From Rhodeus uyekii (taxonomy: Eukaryota > Chordata > Actinopteri > Cypriniformes > Acheilognathidae): a DNA stretch of 64,000 nucleotides. Where the stretch lies: NCBI GenBank assembly GCA_037043235.1, contig JAWRVZ010000049.1, positions 2,357,501 to 2,421,500 on the forward strand, given 5' to 3'. The number at the start of each line of letters is the position of its first letter. Within the stretch, counting starts at the first letter, position 1. The position numbers and the translations under genes were made by a program. The notes beneath the pieces were generated by a model that saw nothing but the letters and a program-made list of their open reading frames with translations, did not search any database and was not told the origin of the DNA. Positions 11,842-24,454 of the stretch are shown here, piece by piece.

Positions 11842-14800
11842 AGAACACGTGAGTCTTGTTTACATACTTTGTTTTGGTTTCATTCTGCGAATCAGTAGTC
11901 ATTAGCAAGGAGTAATCTTTGGTAACTGTGGTAACTGTACTGCTATTGTTTGTTTGTTTACCGCGTGGCGACTCGGCGTGTTAGTTTCGATCAAAACAGT
12001 TTTTCTACCTTGTGTGTTTTTGCCTTCTATTGCACTTCTAACACAACGCGGAGCTGTGGGCGTGGCATTTGGCTGTTTTCACCGAAACAGGATAATTAGC
12101 TGCTGCGCACGCTGTCGCGGAAGCGTCAGCGGAAGCGTTTCAGCGTCCTCGTGTGAAGACAGACGAGTGTAAAGACGTTCGACTCTACCTGCGCGACTCC
12201 ACCGAGCAACGACACCAGCAAGTCTGTCTAATATTTCTATTCCCTTTTTCTTACTTTCACACTACACTTTCTCTGCTATCATGTGCTTTCAGTATATTCC
12301 TGTCGTCTCTCAACGTCGCTCTGTTAACACTCGCCGAAGGTGGCGCAACATTAACAACCTGCATTCTGTTCCTTCCTCTAATGCACCTCTCTCCATCTCT
12401 GTAGGTCTCTGGAACTGTCAGTCAGCAGTCAATAAGGCTACCTTTATCCCAGCCTTTGCTACTAACTCTGCTCTTAATATCCTAGGTTTGACTGAGACAT
12501 GGATTCGTCCAGAGGACTCAGCAACCCCCGCTGCTCTCTCTAACAATTTCTTTTTCTCCCACACTCCTCGCCAGTCTGGTAGGGGTGGGGGCACAGGTCT
12601 CCTCATTTCTAACAACTGGACATACTCTACTCACTCCTCCTTATGCATGTACAATTCGTTCGAATTTCACTCCATTACAGTTTCATCTCCTGCAATAATC
12701 CACTTTGTTGTAATCTATCGCCCTCCAGGTCAGCTGGGCACCTTTGTTGAGGAGATGGACATGCTGCGGTCCTCATTTCCTGAAGATGGCACTCCGCTGG
12801 TCGTCTTTGGTGACTTCAACATACATTTGGAGAAGCCTTGCGCTACAGACTTCCTCTCTCTCCTAGCCTCATTTGACCTCAACCGACTCATCACCACAGG
12901 TACTCACAAGTCGGGAAATCAACTCGACTTGATCTACACACGCAACTGCACCACAGACAACACTCTAGTTAAACCACTGCATGTTTCTGACCACTCTTTC
13001 ATTACATTTCATATGCATCTTACTAATCCTGCAACACCAACCCCTCTTCCAGTCACTTTCAGGCGTAACCTGCGCTCTCTCTCTCCTTCTCAATTCTCCT
13101 CTATCGTCTCATCCTCTCTTCCCTCTCACAAACAGTTCTCAACTCTGGATGCGAATACAGCAACAGATACCTTATGTTCTACTCTAACGTCTTGCCTAGA
13201 TAATATCTGTCCACTCTCTTCCAGGTCATCACGTGCTACTCCCTCTAGCCCCTGGCTAACTGATGTTCTTCGTGAACACAGGGCCAAGCTAAGGGCAGCT
13301 GAGAGAAAATGGCGCAAGTCAAAGGACCCATCTGACCTGAGTTTGTATAAATCTCTTCTCTCTACCTTTTCTACTGACGTCCATACTGCTAAATCTTTAC
13401 ACTTCCACACCAAGATCAACAGCACTTCCAACATGCATGCACTTTTCAAAACATTCAACTCTCTACTCTCTCCCCCTCCACCACCTCCCTCTACCTCTTT
13501 AACTGCAAATGATTTTGCCCATTTCTTTATTAACAAAACTGCAACTATCAGTAGCCAGTTCTCACCTCCACTCACACATAAATTTACACTGCCCTCTGAA
13601 ACCAGAAACACTCTCTCAACCTTCTCTCCACTCACTGAGGTAGACGTATCTAAACTTCTCCTTTCCAGTCATCCAACCACCTGCCCTTTAGACCCAATCC
13701 CCTCACACCTTCTACAAGCCATCTCTCCTACAATCTTACCAGCACTCACTCACATCATCAACACATCCCTTCACACGGGATCCTTCCCCACCGCGTTCAA
13801 GCAGGCTCGGGTAACCCCACTGCTCAAAAAACCCACATTAAACGCATCACTCGTTGATAATTACAGACCTGTCTCTCTCCTACCATTCATATCTAAAACT
13901 CTTGAACGTGTTGTTTTTAACCAAGTATCTTCTTTTCTGTCTCAGAATGACCGGTTGGACATCAACCAGTCTGGCTTCAAGAAGGGCCATTCAACCGAGA
14001 CGGCATTACTATCTGTCACGGAAGCTCTAAGGAGTGCAAAAGCTGATTCAAAATCGTCAGTTCTCATTCTTTTGGATCTTTCTGCTGCCTTTGACACTGT
14101 TAATCACCAAATCCTTTTATCTACCCTCTCGTCACTAGGCATCACTGGAACTCCCCTTCAGTGGTTTGAATCCTATCTCACGGATAGGTCCTTCAGGGTG
14201 GCATGGTGCGGGGAGGTCTCCAAAGAATGTCAACTGATCACCGGTGTTCCACAGGGCTCAGTTCTTGGACCACTTCTCTTCTCCATGTACACCACATCAC
14301 TGGGTCCCATCATAGAGGCACACGGCTTCTCCTATCACTGCTACGCAGATGACACTCAGCTCTACATATCATTTCAACCAGATGATCCAACGGTGGCTGC
14401 GAGAATCACAAGCTGCCTAGCAGACATCTCGACATTGATGAAAGAGCATCATCTGTAGCTCAACCTGGCAAAGACGGAGCTTTTAGTCTTTCCTGCCGAT
14501 CCAACCCAACAGCATGATTTCACTATCCAGATCGGTGCTACCACGATAACCCCTTCAAAGTCTGTCAGAAATCTTGGAGTGATCTTTGAGGACCAGCTGA
14601 CCTTCAAGGACCACATTGCAAAGACGGCTCGATCATGCAGGTTTGCACTGTACAACATTAGAAGGATCAGGCCATTCCTCACTGAGCAAGCTACGCAACT
14701 TCTGGTGCAGGCTATGGTAATTTTCAGACTGGACTACTGCAACGCTCTTCTGGTTGGGCTTCCTGCTAGTGCAATCAAACCCCTACAACTGATCCAGAAT

Positions 14801-15405
14801 GCAGCAGCTCGTCTGGTCTTCAACCAACCGAAAAGGTCTCATGTCACACCACTCTTCATCTCACTACACTGGCTCCCTCTCGCAGCACGCATCAAATTCA
14901 AAGCACTGAGTCTTGCATACAAAACTTACACAAACTCAGCACCTTCATACTTCCACTCATTGGTACAACTCTACACACCGACCAGAAACCTTCGATCGAT
15001 CAACGAGCGGCGACTCGTGGTTCCATCACAGAGATGAAAAAGAACGATCACAAGAACATTTTCATTCACCACCCCTGGCTGGTGGAACACACTCCCTGCC
15101 CTCATCCGGAATGCAGATTCCCTGTCGAGGTTTAAAAAACTACTAAAAACGCATCTCTTCCATGAGCACCTAACATGACACACACATGCACTCACAAAAA
15201 AAAAAAATAATTTTAATAATAATATTTTTTTTCCCTTTTCTCTACTCCCCATGCTTGTGCTACTTGTATTCAGAATGTTTGAAACTTTGTATTGTAAGCG
15301 CTCTTATGTGTTTTTGTATCCTTTGGACAAATTGCTTCTATATTCCTCAAATTGTAAGTCGCTTTGGATAAAAGCGTCTGCTAAATGAGAAAATGTAAAT
15401 GTAAA
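11842..15405 (+). mobile_element. L2-type LINE inserted in gypsy gag
   Basis: A 3.56-kb non-LTR element lies opposite to the host gypsy element. It has a leader of about 440 bp, an endonuclease/RT ORF, and the typical fish L2 3' end GTCGCTTTGGATAAAAGCG followed by a TAAATG repeat tail. It is flanked by TGAGAG at 11836-11841 and again at 15406-15411, which I read as the target duplication. Gag homology resumes directly on both sides. Confidence 0.85.
12281..15171 (+). pseudogene. LINE ORF2: APE endonuclease and reverse transcriptase
   Basis: The N-terminal apurinic-like endonuclease shows LGLTETWI, VIYRPPGQ, VVFGDFNIH and VSDHSF motifs (roughly residues 60-240). The RT follows with NYRPVSLLP, LLDLSAAFDTVNH, GVPQGSVLGPLLF and the catalytic HCYADDTQLY (roughly 440-700). 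The frame is open from 12281 to 14455, then meets a TAG at 14456-14458 and continues in the same frame with RT C-terminal homology (NLGVIF, LDYCNALLVGLP, LHWLPLAARIKFK). A second stop lies at about 15035. The single TAG looks like a C-to-T change in a CAG codon. The enzyme nicks DNA and copies its own RNA at the nick. The copy is very probably inactive. Confidence 0.88.
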
Positions 15406-15693
15406 TGAGAGGTGGGTAACAATGAAGGCAATTTTGGATTGATCGGTGAGGAATTTATGTGCCTGCATTTCAAAGTAGAGTGAACATTGTAAGAGGAAAC
15501 CGTTGCATTCTGCCGCCTGACCAGCATAGGGCCCTGGTCGGGCCACGGGACTGGCTGAAGCAGACCATGAGGAAGGTCCCAGATGCATGGAGTGCAGGAA
15601 GGCTTGGGTGAGATCGGTGAGCGGAAGCGATGCCGGTGATGGTGGATCACCAGCCACTGCTTCGGCCTGACTGCTGGTCTGGTCATCTGTCAT
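15406..15693 (-). pseudogene. Gypsy Gag, N-terminal part
   Basis: The start codon lies in the last bases of the 5' LTR (CATGACA read on the minus strand), so Gag begins with the LTR-encoded Met-Thr. The first residues MTDDQTSSQAEAV are similar to those of the plus-strand copy at 33975. The frame is cut by the LINE at 15405 and resumes at 11841. Confidence 0.8.
15677..15685 (-). promoter_or_regulatory. Putative self-priming binding site, gypsy copy 1
   Basis: Read on the minus strand, TGACCAGAC lies 3 bases inside the 5' LTR. Its complement GTCTGGTCA is found in the left LTR (7518-7526), just after the predicted transcription start. The right LTR has one mismatch there (15908-15916). Confidence 0.6.
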
Positions 15694-16054
15694 GATAGAC
15701 TCGAGGACACAGAGGTTAGTAATTGGAAACAGGTTTATTGGAGTCTGGACACGAAACAGTGAACTGGTGAACAGGTGAACACACAGGGAATAGTGAGAGG
15801 CTTAACTTGAAAATGGTGAATACGGAGAATCTTGGAGTCCTGGAATCACTTGGAAGCAGGTCTATGGAAAGCCAGGAGTAGCGAGACAGTCTGAATAGCG
15901 TGAGCTGTGATCAGACACTGAGTGCAGGGTGAGGGCTGGTGATATAGGGCTTCTGTGATTGGGAACAGGTGCAGGTGCTTAGTATTCAGGTGACTGGGAA
16001 CGAGTGGGCGGAGCGTGGGAGCCTGGTGCAGGGGGCGTGGCTGAGTACGTGACA
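15688..16054 (-). repeat. 5' LTR of the minus-strand gypsy element
   Basis: A 367-bp LTR with TGTCATGATAG at one end and GTACGTGACA at the other on the + strand. In element orientation it contains a TATATC box followed about 30 bp later by AGTGTCTG, the probable transcript start. Confidence 0.85.
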
Positions 16055-16470
16055 GCTTTTTTTTTTCTTTTTTTTTACAGCATATATCATATTGTTGATG
16101 TTTTCTGTTCTTCTCCTGGACTGAAGAACAGACTCTGCTCTTCAATACAATGAAACAGAAACACATTAAACACTAAAATCTCTCCAGAAGATGAGGATTA
16201 AACACGAATAACACAATCCTTCCATATTTGAGACAATATCTTCTGATTAATTATGTTTGAATCACACTTCAAAATTCAGTAAAACACAACTAAAGCAGCT
16301 TTACTGAGTCAAGAGTAAATCTACAGGAAATTATCAAGTTCTCTCTACAGTTCTTTTTTTTTAACTCTTGTCTAAATGAACTAAACTAACAGAGCATTTG
16401 TCAGAAGAACACACTCTTCCTGACTCTGCAATTAGATTTTCCAATGCTGGTCCAGATGAGAAAAAAAACG
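16055..16470 (+). repeat. Lectin-unit upstream block, unit A
   Basis: This non-coding block (for example AGCAGCTTTACTGAGTCAAGAGTAAATCTACAG at 16293-16325) recurs upstream of lectin C (about 48045-48230) and lectin D (about 58340-58510). In unit A it is split from its continuation at 21365 by the DIRS insertion. Confidence 0.7.
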
Positions 16471-16859
16471 TCTCCGGTTACTTACGTAACCCTAGTTCCC
16501 TTAGAGGGAAGGAGACTCTGCGTCAAACGCATATGGGAACGCCTTAGCATAATTGTCTCTTGAAGCGCAATTGAAACCAGGTGTGCGAGTGCACGTCGCC
16601 GAGGGTGACGTCATGAGCCAGGAGCATATCAGCACGCAGTGAACTAGAAGCCGCAGCTTGACCAGTGTCTGAAACAGCCGGCGTCTGATGGAGCTGAGGC
16701 TGAGATGCAGTATCTCGTTCCCTCTAAGGGAACTAAGGTTACGTAAGTAACCTGAGACGTTCCCTGTCAAGGGAACTCAACACTGCGTCAAACGCATATG
16801 GGAACAAGGAATACCCACGCTGCCTCAGCGAATGGAGTATGCCAAGCTAAAGTAGCTCA

Positions 16860-18131
16860 CTACGAAAGGGCTAAGGTTCCCATAGCGGGGTTAAGGTCTA
16901 AGTGGTAGAACCTAACAAAGGTATGTGGTGAGGACCAGCCAGCCGCATCACAGATATCGGCAAGGGGAGCCCCTGCAGAAAAAGGTTTAGAGGTAGCCAT
17001 GCTCCGGGAAGAGTGGGCGTGGACATGCAGTGGACACTGCTGACCCGCCGATTTGTAAGCCAGTGAGATAGCCTTGACTATCCACCTGCTTAGAGTAGGT
17101 TTAGACGCTGGAGCTCCCTTAGGAGCCCCGAAGCATACAAAAAGTTGGTCCAACCTACGCCATGAAGCCGCTCTGCGGACATAGGCGTCCAGTGCTCGCA
17201 CTAGACCGACCTTGTTCTTGGACTCCTGGTCATGATCGACAAAGGGGGGAGGACATAAGGCCTGCTGTATAATGTGACGAGCAGCACTCAAAAGCACTTT
17301 AGGAACATACCCCGGTCTGGGAGAGAGAAAGGCTTTCGCCAGACCAGGAGCAAACTCCAAACAGGAGGGGGCCACTGAGAGGGCCTGAAGGTAACCAAAC
17401 CTCTTAAAGGAGGAGATGGCTAAGAGGAACACCGTTTTAATGGTGAGGAATTTCTCCGAGATGTCCTCAAGTGGCTCAAAGGGTGCCAGGGACAGAGCCT
17501 GGAGAACCACGGACAGGTCCCAGGTCGGTACCCGAGAGCGTACTGCAGGCCTCAGCCTCAGGGTCCCACGAAGGAAACGCACTACTAGGGGGTCCCGACC
17601 CAAAGGGGTACCACTTGGGGGTACGTGGTAAGCCGCAATGGCAGCCACGTACACCTTAAGCATAGAAGGGGACAGCCCGGCAGCTAACTTTTCTTGTAGA
17701 AACTCCAGGATGATACCACCCTGGCAGGTCACTGGGTCTAAATGTTTGTCACTGCACCAGGAAGTGAAGATACTCCACTTCTGAGCGTAGAGCTTCCTCG
17801 TGGACGGGGCTCTAGAGTGGAGAATGGTCTCAACGACCTCAGTCCAGAGACCTGAGTCTATGAGTCGGGCCCCCTCAGAGGCCAGACCTACAGATTCCAC
17901 AGTTCCAGGCGAGGTTGAAGGATCCTGCCCTGAGACTGGGACAGAAGGTCCACTCTGACGGGAATCTCCCAAGGAGGGCCGTCTAAGAGGGACACTAGGT
18001 CCGAGAACCACACTGTGCCCGGCCACCGTGGGGCAGTTAAGGTGAGATGGACCTTGTCCTGGCGAACTTTCTCTAGAACGCCCGGGAGCAGGGCTACGGG
18101 GGGAAAGGCGTACAGGGGTTGTCTCGGCCAC
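16860..18131 (-). CDS. DIRS tyrosine recombinase
   Basis: A 423-codon open frame in the element's 3' part. From about residue 90 it resembles phage-type integrase N-terminal domains (STRKLYAQKWSIFTSWC, LSPSMLKVYVAAIAAYH). The catalytic set can be read: Arg in SSFKRFGYLQAL, His-x-x-Arg in HAHSSRSMATS, a downstream His in GWSSPHTF, and the nucleophile Tyr in FVRFYHLDLNP. The recombinase is thought to integrate a circular cDNA without target duplication. The first 80 or so residues are Pro/Ser/Gly-rich and overlap the methyltransferase-like region in another frame, so the true start is uncertain. This is the best-preserved ORF of this copy. Confidence 0.85.
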   Translation of the reverse strand: MAETTPVRLSPRSPAPGRSRESSPGQGPSHLNCPTVAGHSVVLGPSVPLRRPSLGDSRQSGPSVPVSGQDPSTSPGTVESVGLASEGARLIDSGLWTEVVETILHSRAPSTRKLYAQKWSIFTSWCSDKHLDPVTCQGGIILEFLQEKLAAGLSPSMLKVYVAAIAAYHVPPSGTPLGRDPLVVRFLRGTLRLRPAVRSRVPTWDLSVVLQALSLAPFEPLEDISEKFLTIKTVFLLAISSFKRFGYLQALSVAPSCLEFAPGLAKAFLSPRPGYVPKVLLSAARHIIQQALCPPPFVDHDQESKNKVGLVRALDAYVRRAASWRRLDQLFVCFGAPKGAPASKPTLSRWIVKAISLAYKSAGQQCPLHVHAHSSRSMATSKPFSAGAPLADICDAAGWSSPHTFVRFYHLDLNPAMGTLALS

Positions 18132-19697
18132 TCCTGTTGCATCGCATCCAGCCCTAGTGGGGCTGGGGGAAAAGGGAGTACCTCAGAGGGCAGTGGGTCA
18201 CCTCGTGGGACGCAAAGAGGTCCACTTGAGCTTGAGCGAACTTCTCCCAAATCTGCTCTACCACCTCGGTGTGGGGCATCCATTCCCCAGGCCTCGGCCC
18301 CTGCCTCGACACGAAGTCTGCTCCCGTGTTCTGGGATCCCGGAATGTACATTGCTCGGAGAGAGCAAAGTTTGTTCCGAGCCCAGAGGAGGATCCGCGCA
18401 GCTAGCTTGCAAAGCTGAAGAGAGCGGAGACCCCCCTGATGGTTTATATAGGAGACCACCGCCGTGTTGTCAGACTGAACAAGCACGTGGTGTCCCCGCA
18501 GGTCTGGGAGAAAGGCCTGAAGCGCCTTCCAGACAGCCAACATCTCCAGTGTGTTTATGTGGAAGGAGAGGCAATGTCCGTCCCACAGACCCTGGGCTGA
18601 GCGGTCCCTATTGATCGCCCCCCAAAGTGAGTGGGAGGCTTCTGTCGACAGCATCACGTGGTGACAGATTGATCCCAGTACAGGTCCTTGGGCAAGAAGA
18701 CCCAAGATACAAGTCCTGTGTGCAAGCAGCACCTTGAAACCTTGATCAGGCGGGAAGGATTTCCCCTTGGGGAAAACCCCCTGGTCCTGAGCCACCACTG
18801 CAGACGTCTCATGTGGAGCAGACCTAGCGGTGTCATGCACGAGGCAGCCGCCATGAGACCCAGAACCCTCTGGAAGTGTCTGACAGTGACCAGCTGGCCT
18901 AACTTTATGTCGTTGACTGAAGATAGGATTGAGGTAATGCGCACGGGGGAAAGCCGTTTTGACATTGACACAGAGTCCCATACAACGCCTAGGAAAGTAG
19001 TGCCCTGCCTTGGCCAGAGCACACTCTTTTGGGCGTTCAGTCTCAGCCCGAGCTCCCTCATATGTGTGAGAACAACATCTCGATGTTGCACCGTCAACTC
19101 TCGAGACTGGGCCAAAATGAGCCAGTCATCGATGCAATTTAAAATCCGAATCCCTCGAGACCGGAGTGGCGCTAGAGCTGCATCCACACACTTAAGCGCG
19201 AGGAGACAAAGCCAGGCCGAACAGAAGAACCCGATACTGATAAGCCTTTTCTCCCAAAGGCGAATCTGAGGAACTTCCGATGCTGAGGGAGGGTGGAGAC
19301 GTGGAAATACGCGTCCTTGAGATCTATCGAGACAAACCAGTCCTCGGACCTGATTTGAGCTATGATCTGTTTCAGAGTTAACATTCTGAATTTCAGTGGC
19401 CTAACGGACTCGTTCAGCATGCGAAGATCTAAAATAGGGCGTAAGCCTCCATCCTTCTTGGGAACAATGAAGTACCGGCTGTAAAAGCCTGTTTCTCTGA
19501 CTGAGAGGGGTATATATTCTATGGCCTCTTTCCTCAACAGTGAGTCGACTTCTCGTTCCATGACCAGAGCCTGCTCGAGGTTCACCAGTGTTGGTAACAC
19601 GCCCGAAAACCCGGGAGGATGAACCCGGAACTGAATAGCGTATACTTCTGATACGGTATGCAGGACCCACTGAGAGATACCTGGGAGGCGCTACCAC
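17888..19697 (-). pseudogene. DIRS reverse transcriptase, RNase H and MTase-like region (frameshifted)
   Basis: RT motifs appear in 19172-19600 (YFIVPKKDGGLRPILDLR, FVSIDLKDAYFHV) and 18654-19187 (CIDDWLILAQ catalytic box). RNase H and the linker follow in 18154-18981 (INTLEMLAVWKALQAF, VQSDNTAVVSYINHQGG, NTGADFVSRQGP). The frame 17888-18412 continues with GLDAMQQEW, YAFPPVALLPGVL and TAPRWPG, which resembles the Dam-like methyltransferase region known in DIRS elements. The pieces lie in different frames, so at least three indels are present compared with the single 540-codon frame of copy 2 at 46065-47687. Confidence 0.85.
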
Positions 19698-19951
19698 GCT
19701 GCCAGGAAATCTACTAGGGGTATCAGTCTCTCGAGACCGACCTCTGGACAGATAAACTATTCCACCCCGGAGCCCTGGCAGAGACCAGAGAGCCGCTGGG
19801 GCGGATGCTCTAGGATCCTACTCGGAGGGGGCAACCTGCCCAGCCCCTCGAGTCACCGGGCCAACCACCGCACTTACAGGGAACTGGTCCACCCCTCGAG
19901 GAAGATCAGTTCCACGAGGCCGAACGACATAGGCGTCAGGGCCTCTTGCTC

Positions 19952-21111
19952 TTAGCCTTCTTGGTCTGGAGGACAGTCCTCAGATCTGTCCGCTTGCCAG
20001 AAGGCTAAACACCACAACCACCCACACCACCACCCAACTGAAGCAAGCAACGCTCTACAACGAGAGCAGCGTGGGAAGATTTTCCTGAACTCCACCTCCT
20101 GCTTAGCAGCCTCCTGGAACCTCTCGATGGCCATCTTGACAGCATCGCCGAAGAGGGGCGCAAGAGGGGCGTCAACAAGGATATTTTTATCCTTCTCTCT
20201 CAGGGTAGTCAGGTTAAGCCACTGACGTGTTTCTGTGGTCACCAGGGCTGCCATGGCTCGGCCGATGGAACTGGCCGTTTCCCTGGCAGCCCGCAGAGAG
20301 AGATTGGTGGCCCTGCGCAGCTCGGCTACTGCCTACTTTCTTTCTCTGCCTCAGAGCAACTACGCCTGGTAGGCTTGCAGCAGTGACGACGTATGCAGGC
20401 ACGCTGCAGCCTGACCAGCCGCGGAGTATGCTCTGTCCACCATGGTGGAGGTAACCCGGAGGGGTTTGGTGGGCAGCGTCGGGGTTTTAAGGGAAGGCGA
20501 TGAATGGGGGGCGAGGTAGTTAGCCAGTGCCTCCTCCACTATAGGTATCGCCCCATAGCTCTCTTTGGCTCCCACAAGGGTAGCATCCTCAAATGCGATC
20601 CTCGAGCAGCTCCTCAAATGCGGGTGAGGCTGATGGCGGTTCAGCCTCATCCACGTCAATGCTGACGACATCCACCTCCAGCTCCTCAGTACTGGAGAGG
20701 TTCAGCAACGTGTCGTCACCCAGGTCGGAAGTAATCACCGCGTGGTGCGCTTCCAAGTCCTGGGTGAGAGCAGACTCAGCAGGTAAGGGAGGAGAAAAAG
20801 GCGCCGCCCGTCTCCAACCTGGCTGCTAAATCTAGCTGCAATCCCCATGAATGCAGCCGCCGCTGAGTCTCAGCTGCAGCGGGGCCAGACCCACGAGGAC
20901 CACGAACCTGAGCAGCCCCCTCGAAGGCTGCCAGGCGTGAGCGGAGAGTGCGCAGCGGCAGCTGCAGGCACTCTGCACACTCAGAACCCTCGAGCGCTGA
21001 GCGTGCATGGTCTTCACCCAAACAATGAACACAGAGCGCGTGTGTATCATTACCCGTGATGAAACGCGGGCAAGGAGTGATACAACGCCTGAAGGTCTGT
21101 GAATCCGCCAT
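19952..21111 (-). pseudogene. DIRS Gag-like protein (frameshifted)
   Basis: The gene starts with MADSQTFRRC at 21111 and carries two Cys pairs (CVHCLG and CAECLQ) in the first 50 residues, like a small zinc-binding module. It continues with basic and Ala/Leu-rich segments in shifted frames (20360-20671, 20214-20402, 19952-20254). The last piece (ERFQEAAKQEVEF) is still followed by RT. The same Cys-pair arrangement is in the DIRS gag at 56287-56823. Confidence 0.75.
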
Positions 21112-21364
21112 AATAGTCAGGTAAGTGAAAAATAATCGATTTACAGCCAGCAGAGCAACTCAAACACACGTTAGCTTCAAGCACTGTTGAAGACACTAAA
21201 GCTGTGGCTTTTAGTTCACTGCGTGCTGATATACTCCTGGCTCATGACGTCACCCTCGTCTACGTTCACTCGCACACCTGGTTTCAATTGCACTTCAAGA
21301 GACAATCATGCTAAGGCGTTCCCATATGCGTTCGACGCAGTGTTGAGTTTTCTTGACAGGGAAC

Positions 21365-21943
21365 AAGTCTGTGCCAAAAGATCTGTCTCAGCACTTACAA
21401 ATTTAAACTAAGAAAATATCATTACAGTGTGTGAAAACTGATTGCCTTAAATATCTTACAAATTTGTTTTACTCAGACTTGAACATTATTAATAAGGAAG
21501 AACAAAAATAGTTTTGGAACCACATCATACTGTTGCATTTGACTCTGGGGAACAACACCAAGAACAGAATAAAGAGAAACACAAGAACTACAAGTGACTT
21601 CAGCCTCAGCTTTTGATGAAATCAACAGAAGATAAAAGACATTAAATGTCTCCAGATCTCAGCAGAGGATTCAACAACTCCACAAACAGCTTTACCAGCT
21701 TCACACATTAATAACCAGCGACACTTTATTCCTGTCACACGTCTACAGAAGATATTATTGACAATAACAGAACTAATTGATGATTTATGATGGTGATCTG
21801 TGTTTGTTTGATTATATGAAACATTCAAGTGAGACAAACATGCAAAAATGATAAAATCAGGAAGGGAGCGAACACTTTTTCACATCACTGTTTCTATTTT
21901 TAACTTTTGCTTAGGTTCCACAGTAATGGGCAGGTCTGTGGCA
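21365..21943 (+). repeat. Lectin-unit upstream block, unit A (continued)
   Basis: This is the immediate upstream region of lectin A. It includes a strongly conserved stretch at about 21601-21775 (ATGTCTCCAGATCTCAGCAGAG to TTCCTGTCACACGTCTACAG) that is also upstream of lectin C (about 48551-48725) and lectin D (about 58660-58830). On the minus strand the stretch is open in A and D and encodes similar peptides ending WRHLMS-FIFC. It may be a lost exon or 3' region, or simply part of the duplicated unit. Confidence 0.7.
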
Positions 21944-21951
21944 TATAAATA
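21944..21951 (+). promoter_or_regulatory. TATA box, lectin A
   Basis: TATAAATA lies 60 bp before the conserved ATG within a segment shared with copy C (TATAAATA at 50737-50744). Copies B and D have TTTAAATA at 29107 and 59961. The shared GGGCAGGTCTGT and ACCACAGTTCATT flanks mark a conserved core promoter. Confidence 0.65.
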
Positions 21952-22010
21952 AACAACACTCATTCTACCACAGTTCATTAATGAACACACACTATTCCAT
22001 GACTGAGAAA

Positions 22011-23633
<1,623 letters not shown>

Positions 23634-23701
23634 GGTTCATCTCAGCTGTTTGTGGATTTACTTATGTTTTAAAGTCATACATATTGTGATAAGAATTTCT
23701 G

Positions 23702-23707
23702 ATTAAA
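23702..23707 (+). terminator. Poly(A) signal, lectin A
   Basis: ATTAAA about 70 bp after the stop codon, in a TTTCTGATTAAAGT context repeated after copies C (52617) and D (61647). Confidence 0.6.
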
Positions 23708-23879
23708 GTGTATGCTATTTAAACAGTCTGCTATTTTATATAAACCCCTTTCATGATTTACATTATTTTATATAATTTTCTGTAACACAGACAATCAATA
23801 GTGTGTATCAGATGGAAGAAAATGTAAAATTGTCATTATTTTCTTATTGCTTTATTAAACATGAAACATACTGTTTTCC

Positions 23880-23986
23880 CCCTCGTGGGTGTTTCATTGT
23901 GTTATGTTCAGTGTTTGTTTCTTTGGTTTGTAATAAATTACCTTTTCGCCTGCATCATTGAGTCCTCCTCCCGATCCACCCGTGAC
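23880..23986 (+). mobile_element. LTR 3'-end fragment
   Basis: The segment contains TAATAAAT and ends CCTGCATCATTGAGTCC...CGTGACA, matching the end of the solo LTR at 59234-59811 (CCTGCATCCTTGAGTCC...TGTGACA). The 5' part is absent. Confidence 0.5.
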
Positions 23987-23987
23987 A

Positions 23988-24282
23988 TATTCCTAAATTA
24001 AAATTACTGTGAAGCAAATTACTAAAAAATCCCTGTTTTATGAGTTAGCAGACAAAAGCCTACGTGTGCATGTACTCCATCCAATCAGTCATCAGGACAT
24101 TTCCAAATATGTAAATTTTTACTGCAATCAAATTTTGAATTTGTAGCTGTATGTTCCAGTGATCGCTTGAATATAGAAGTATGGAGTCAAGAGTGGATCT
24201 CAAAACGTGGATTACATCTGTCATGTGAGATGAATCGATGGCTTTTTAGCTGAAACTCTGAGAGATGAGTTGAATGACGACA
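23988..24282 (+). repeat. Duplicated block, twin of 985-1312
   Basis: It runs from CATATTCCTAAATTAA to GAGTTGAATGACG and shares most of its bases with 985-1312, apart from a deletion near 24118. It is not coding in either copy as far as I can see. Confidence 0.65.
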
Positions 24283-24454
24283 GGCTATTGCTTAAAAGTT
24301 TTTAAATTTGACTGTAAAACTAGTACAATTTTTATATTGAGCCAAAGTCATTTAGACTACCACTGTTCAATGTCGTGATTGTAATTGTTAAAACATTTAA
24401 TTTGAAAGATTATAATTGTTATAAAGAATCAATGTATTACAGTGGCATGATTAA

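Larger units (their letters stand above)
7306..16054 (-). mobile_element. Ty3/gypsy chromovirus (Tf1/sushi-type), minus strand, decayed
   Basis: Two related LTRs (7306-7623 and 15688-16054) in direct orientation enclose gag, protease, reverse transcriptase, RNase H, integrase and a chromodomain, all reading on the minus strand. The flanks are GCTTG and GCTTT (4 of 5 bases match). A complete L2-type LINE (11842-15405) splits gag and a LINE 3' fragment (about 8891-9165) splits the integrase region. Several frameshifts and stops are present, so the copy is not functional. The left LTR lacks about 40 bp found in the right one. Tf1/sushi assignment rests on the chromodomain and on the self-priming configuration. 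Confidence 0.9.
16471..21364 (-). mobile_element. DIRS-type retrotransposon, copy 1
   Basis: Order on the minus strand is gag, RT, RNase H, methyltransferase-like region, tyrosine recombinase, without LTRs or integrase. The ends are inverted: the segment around 16520-16640 (GGGAACGCCTTAGCAT to GTGACGTCATGAGCC) is the reverse complement of 21225-21335. An internal complementary region at about 16752-16803 (GTTCCCTGTCAAGGG to GCATATGGGAAC) matches the outer edge at 21318-21364. These are hallmarks of DIRS elements. The element sits in the lectin-unit block and has no target duplication, as expected for recombinase-mediated integration. Confidence 0.9.
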
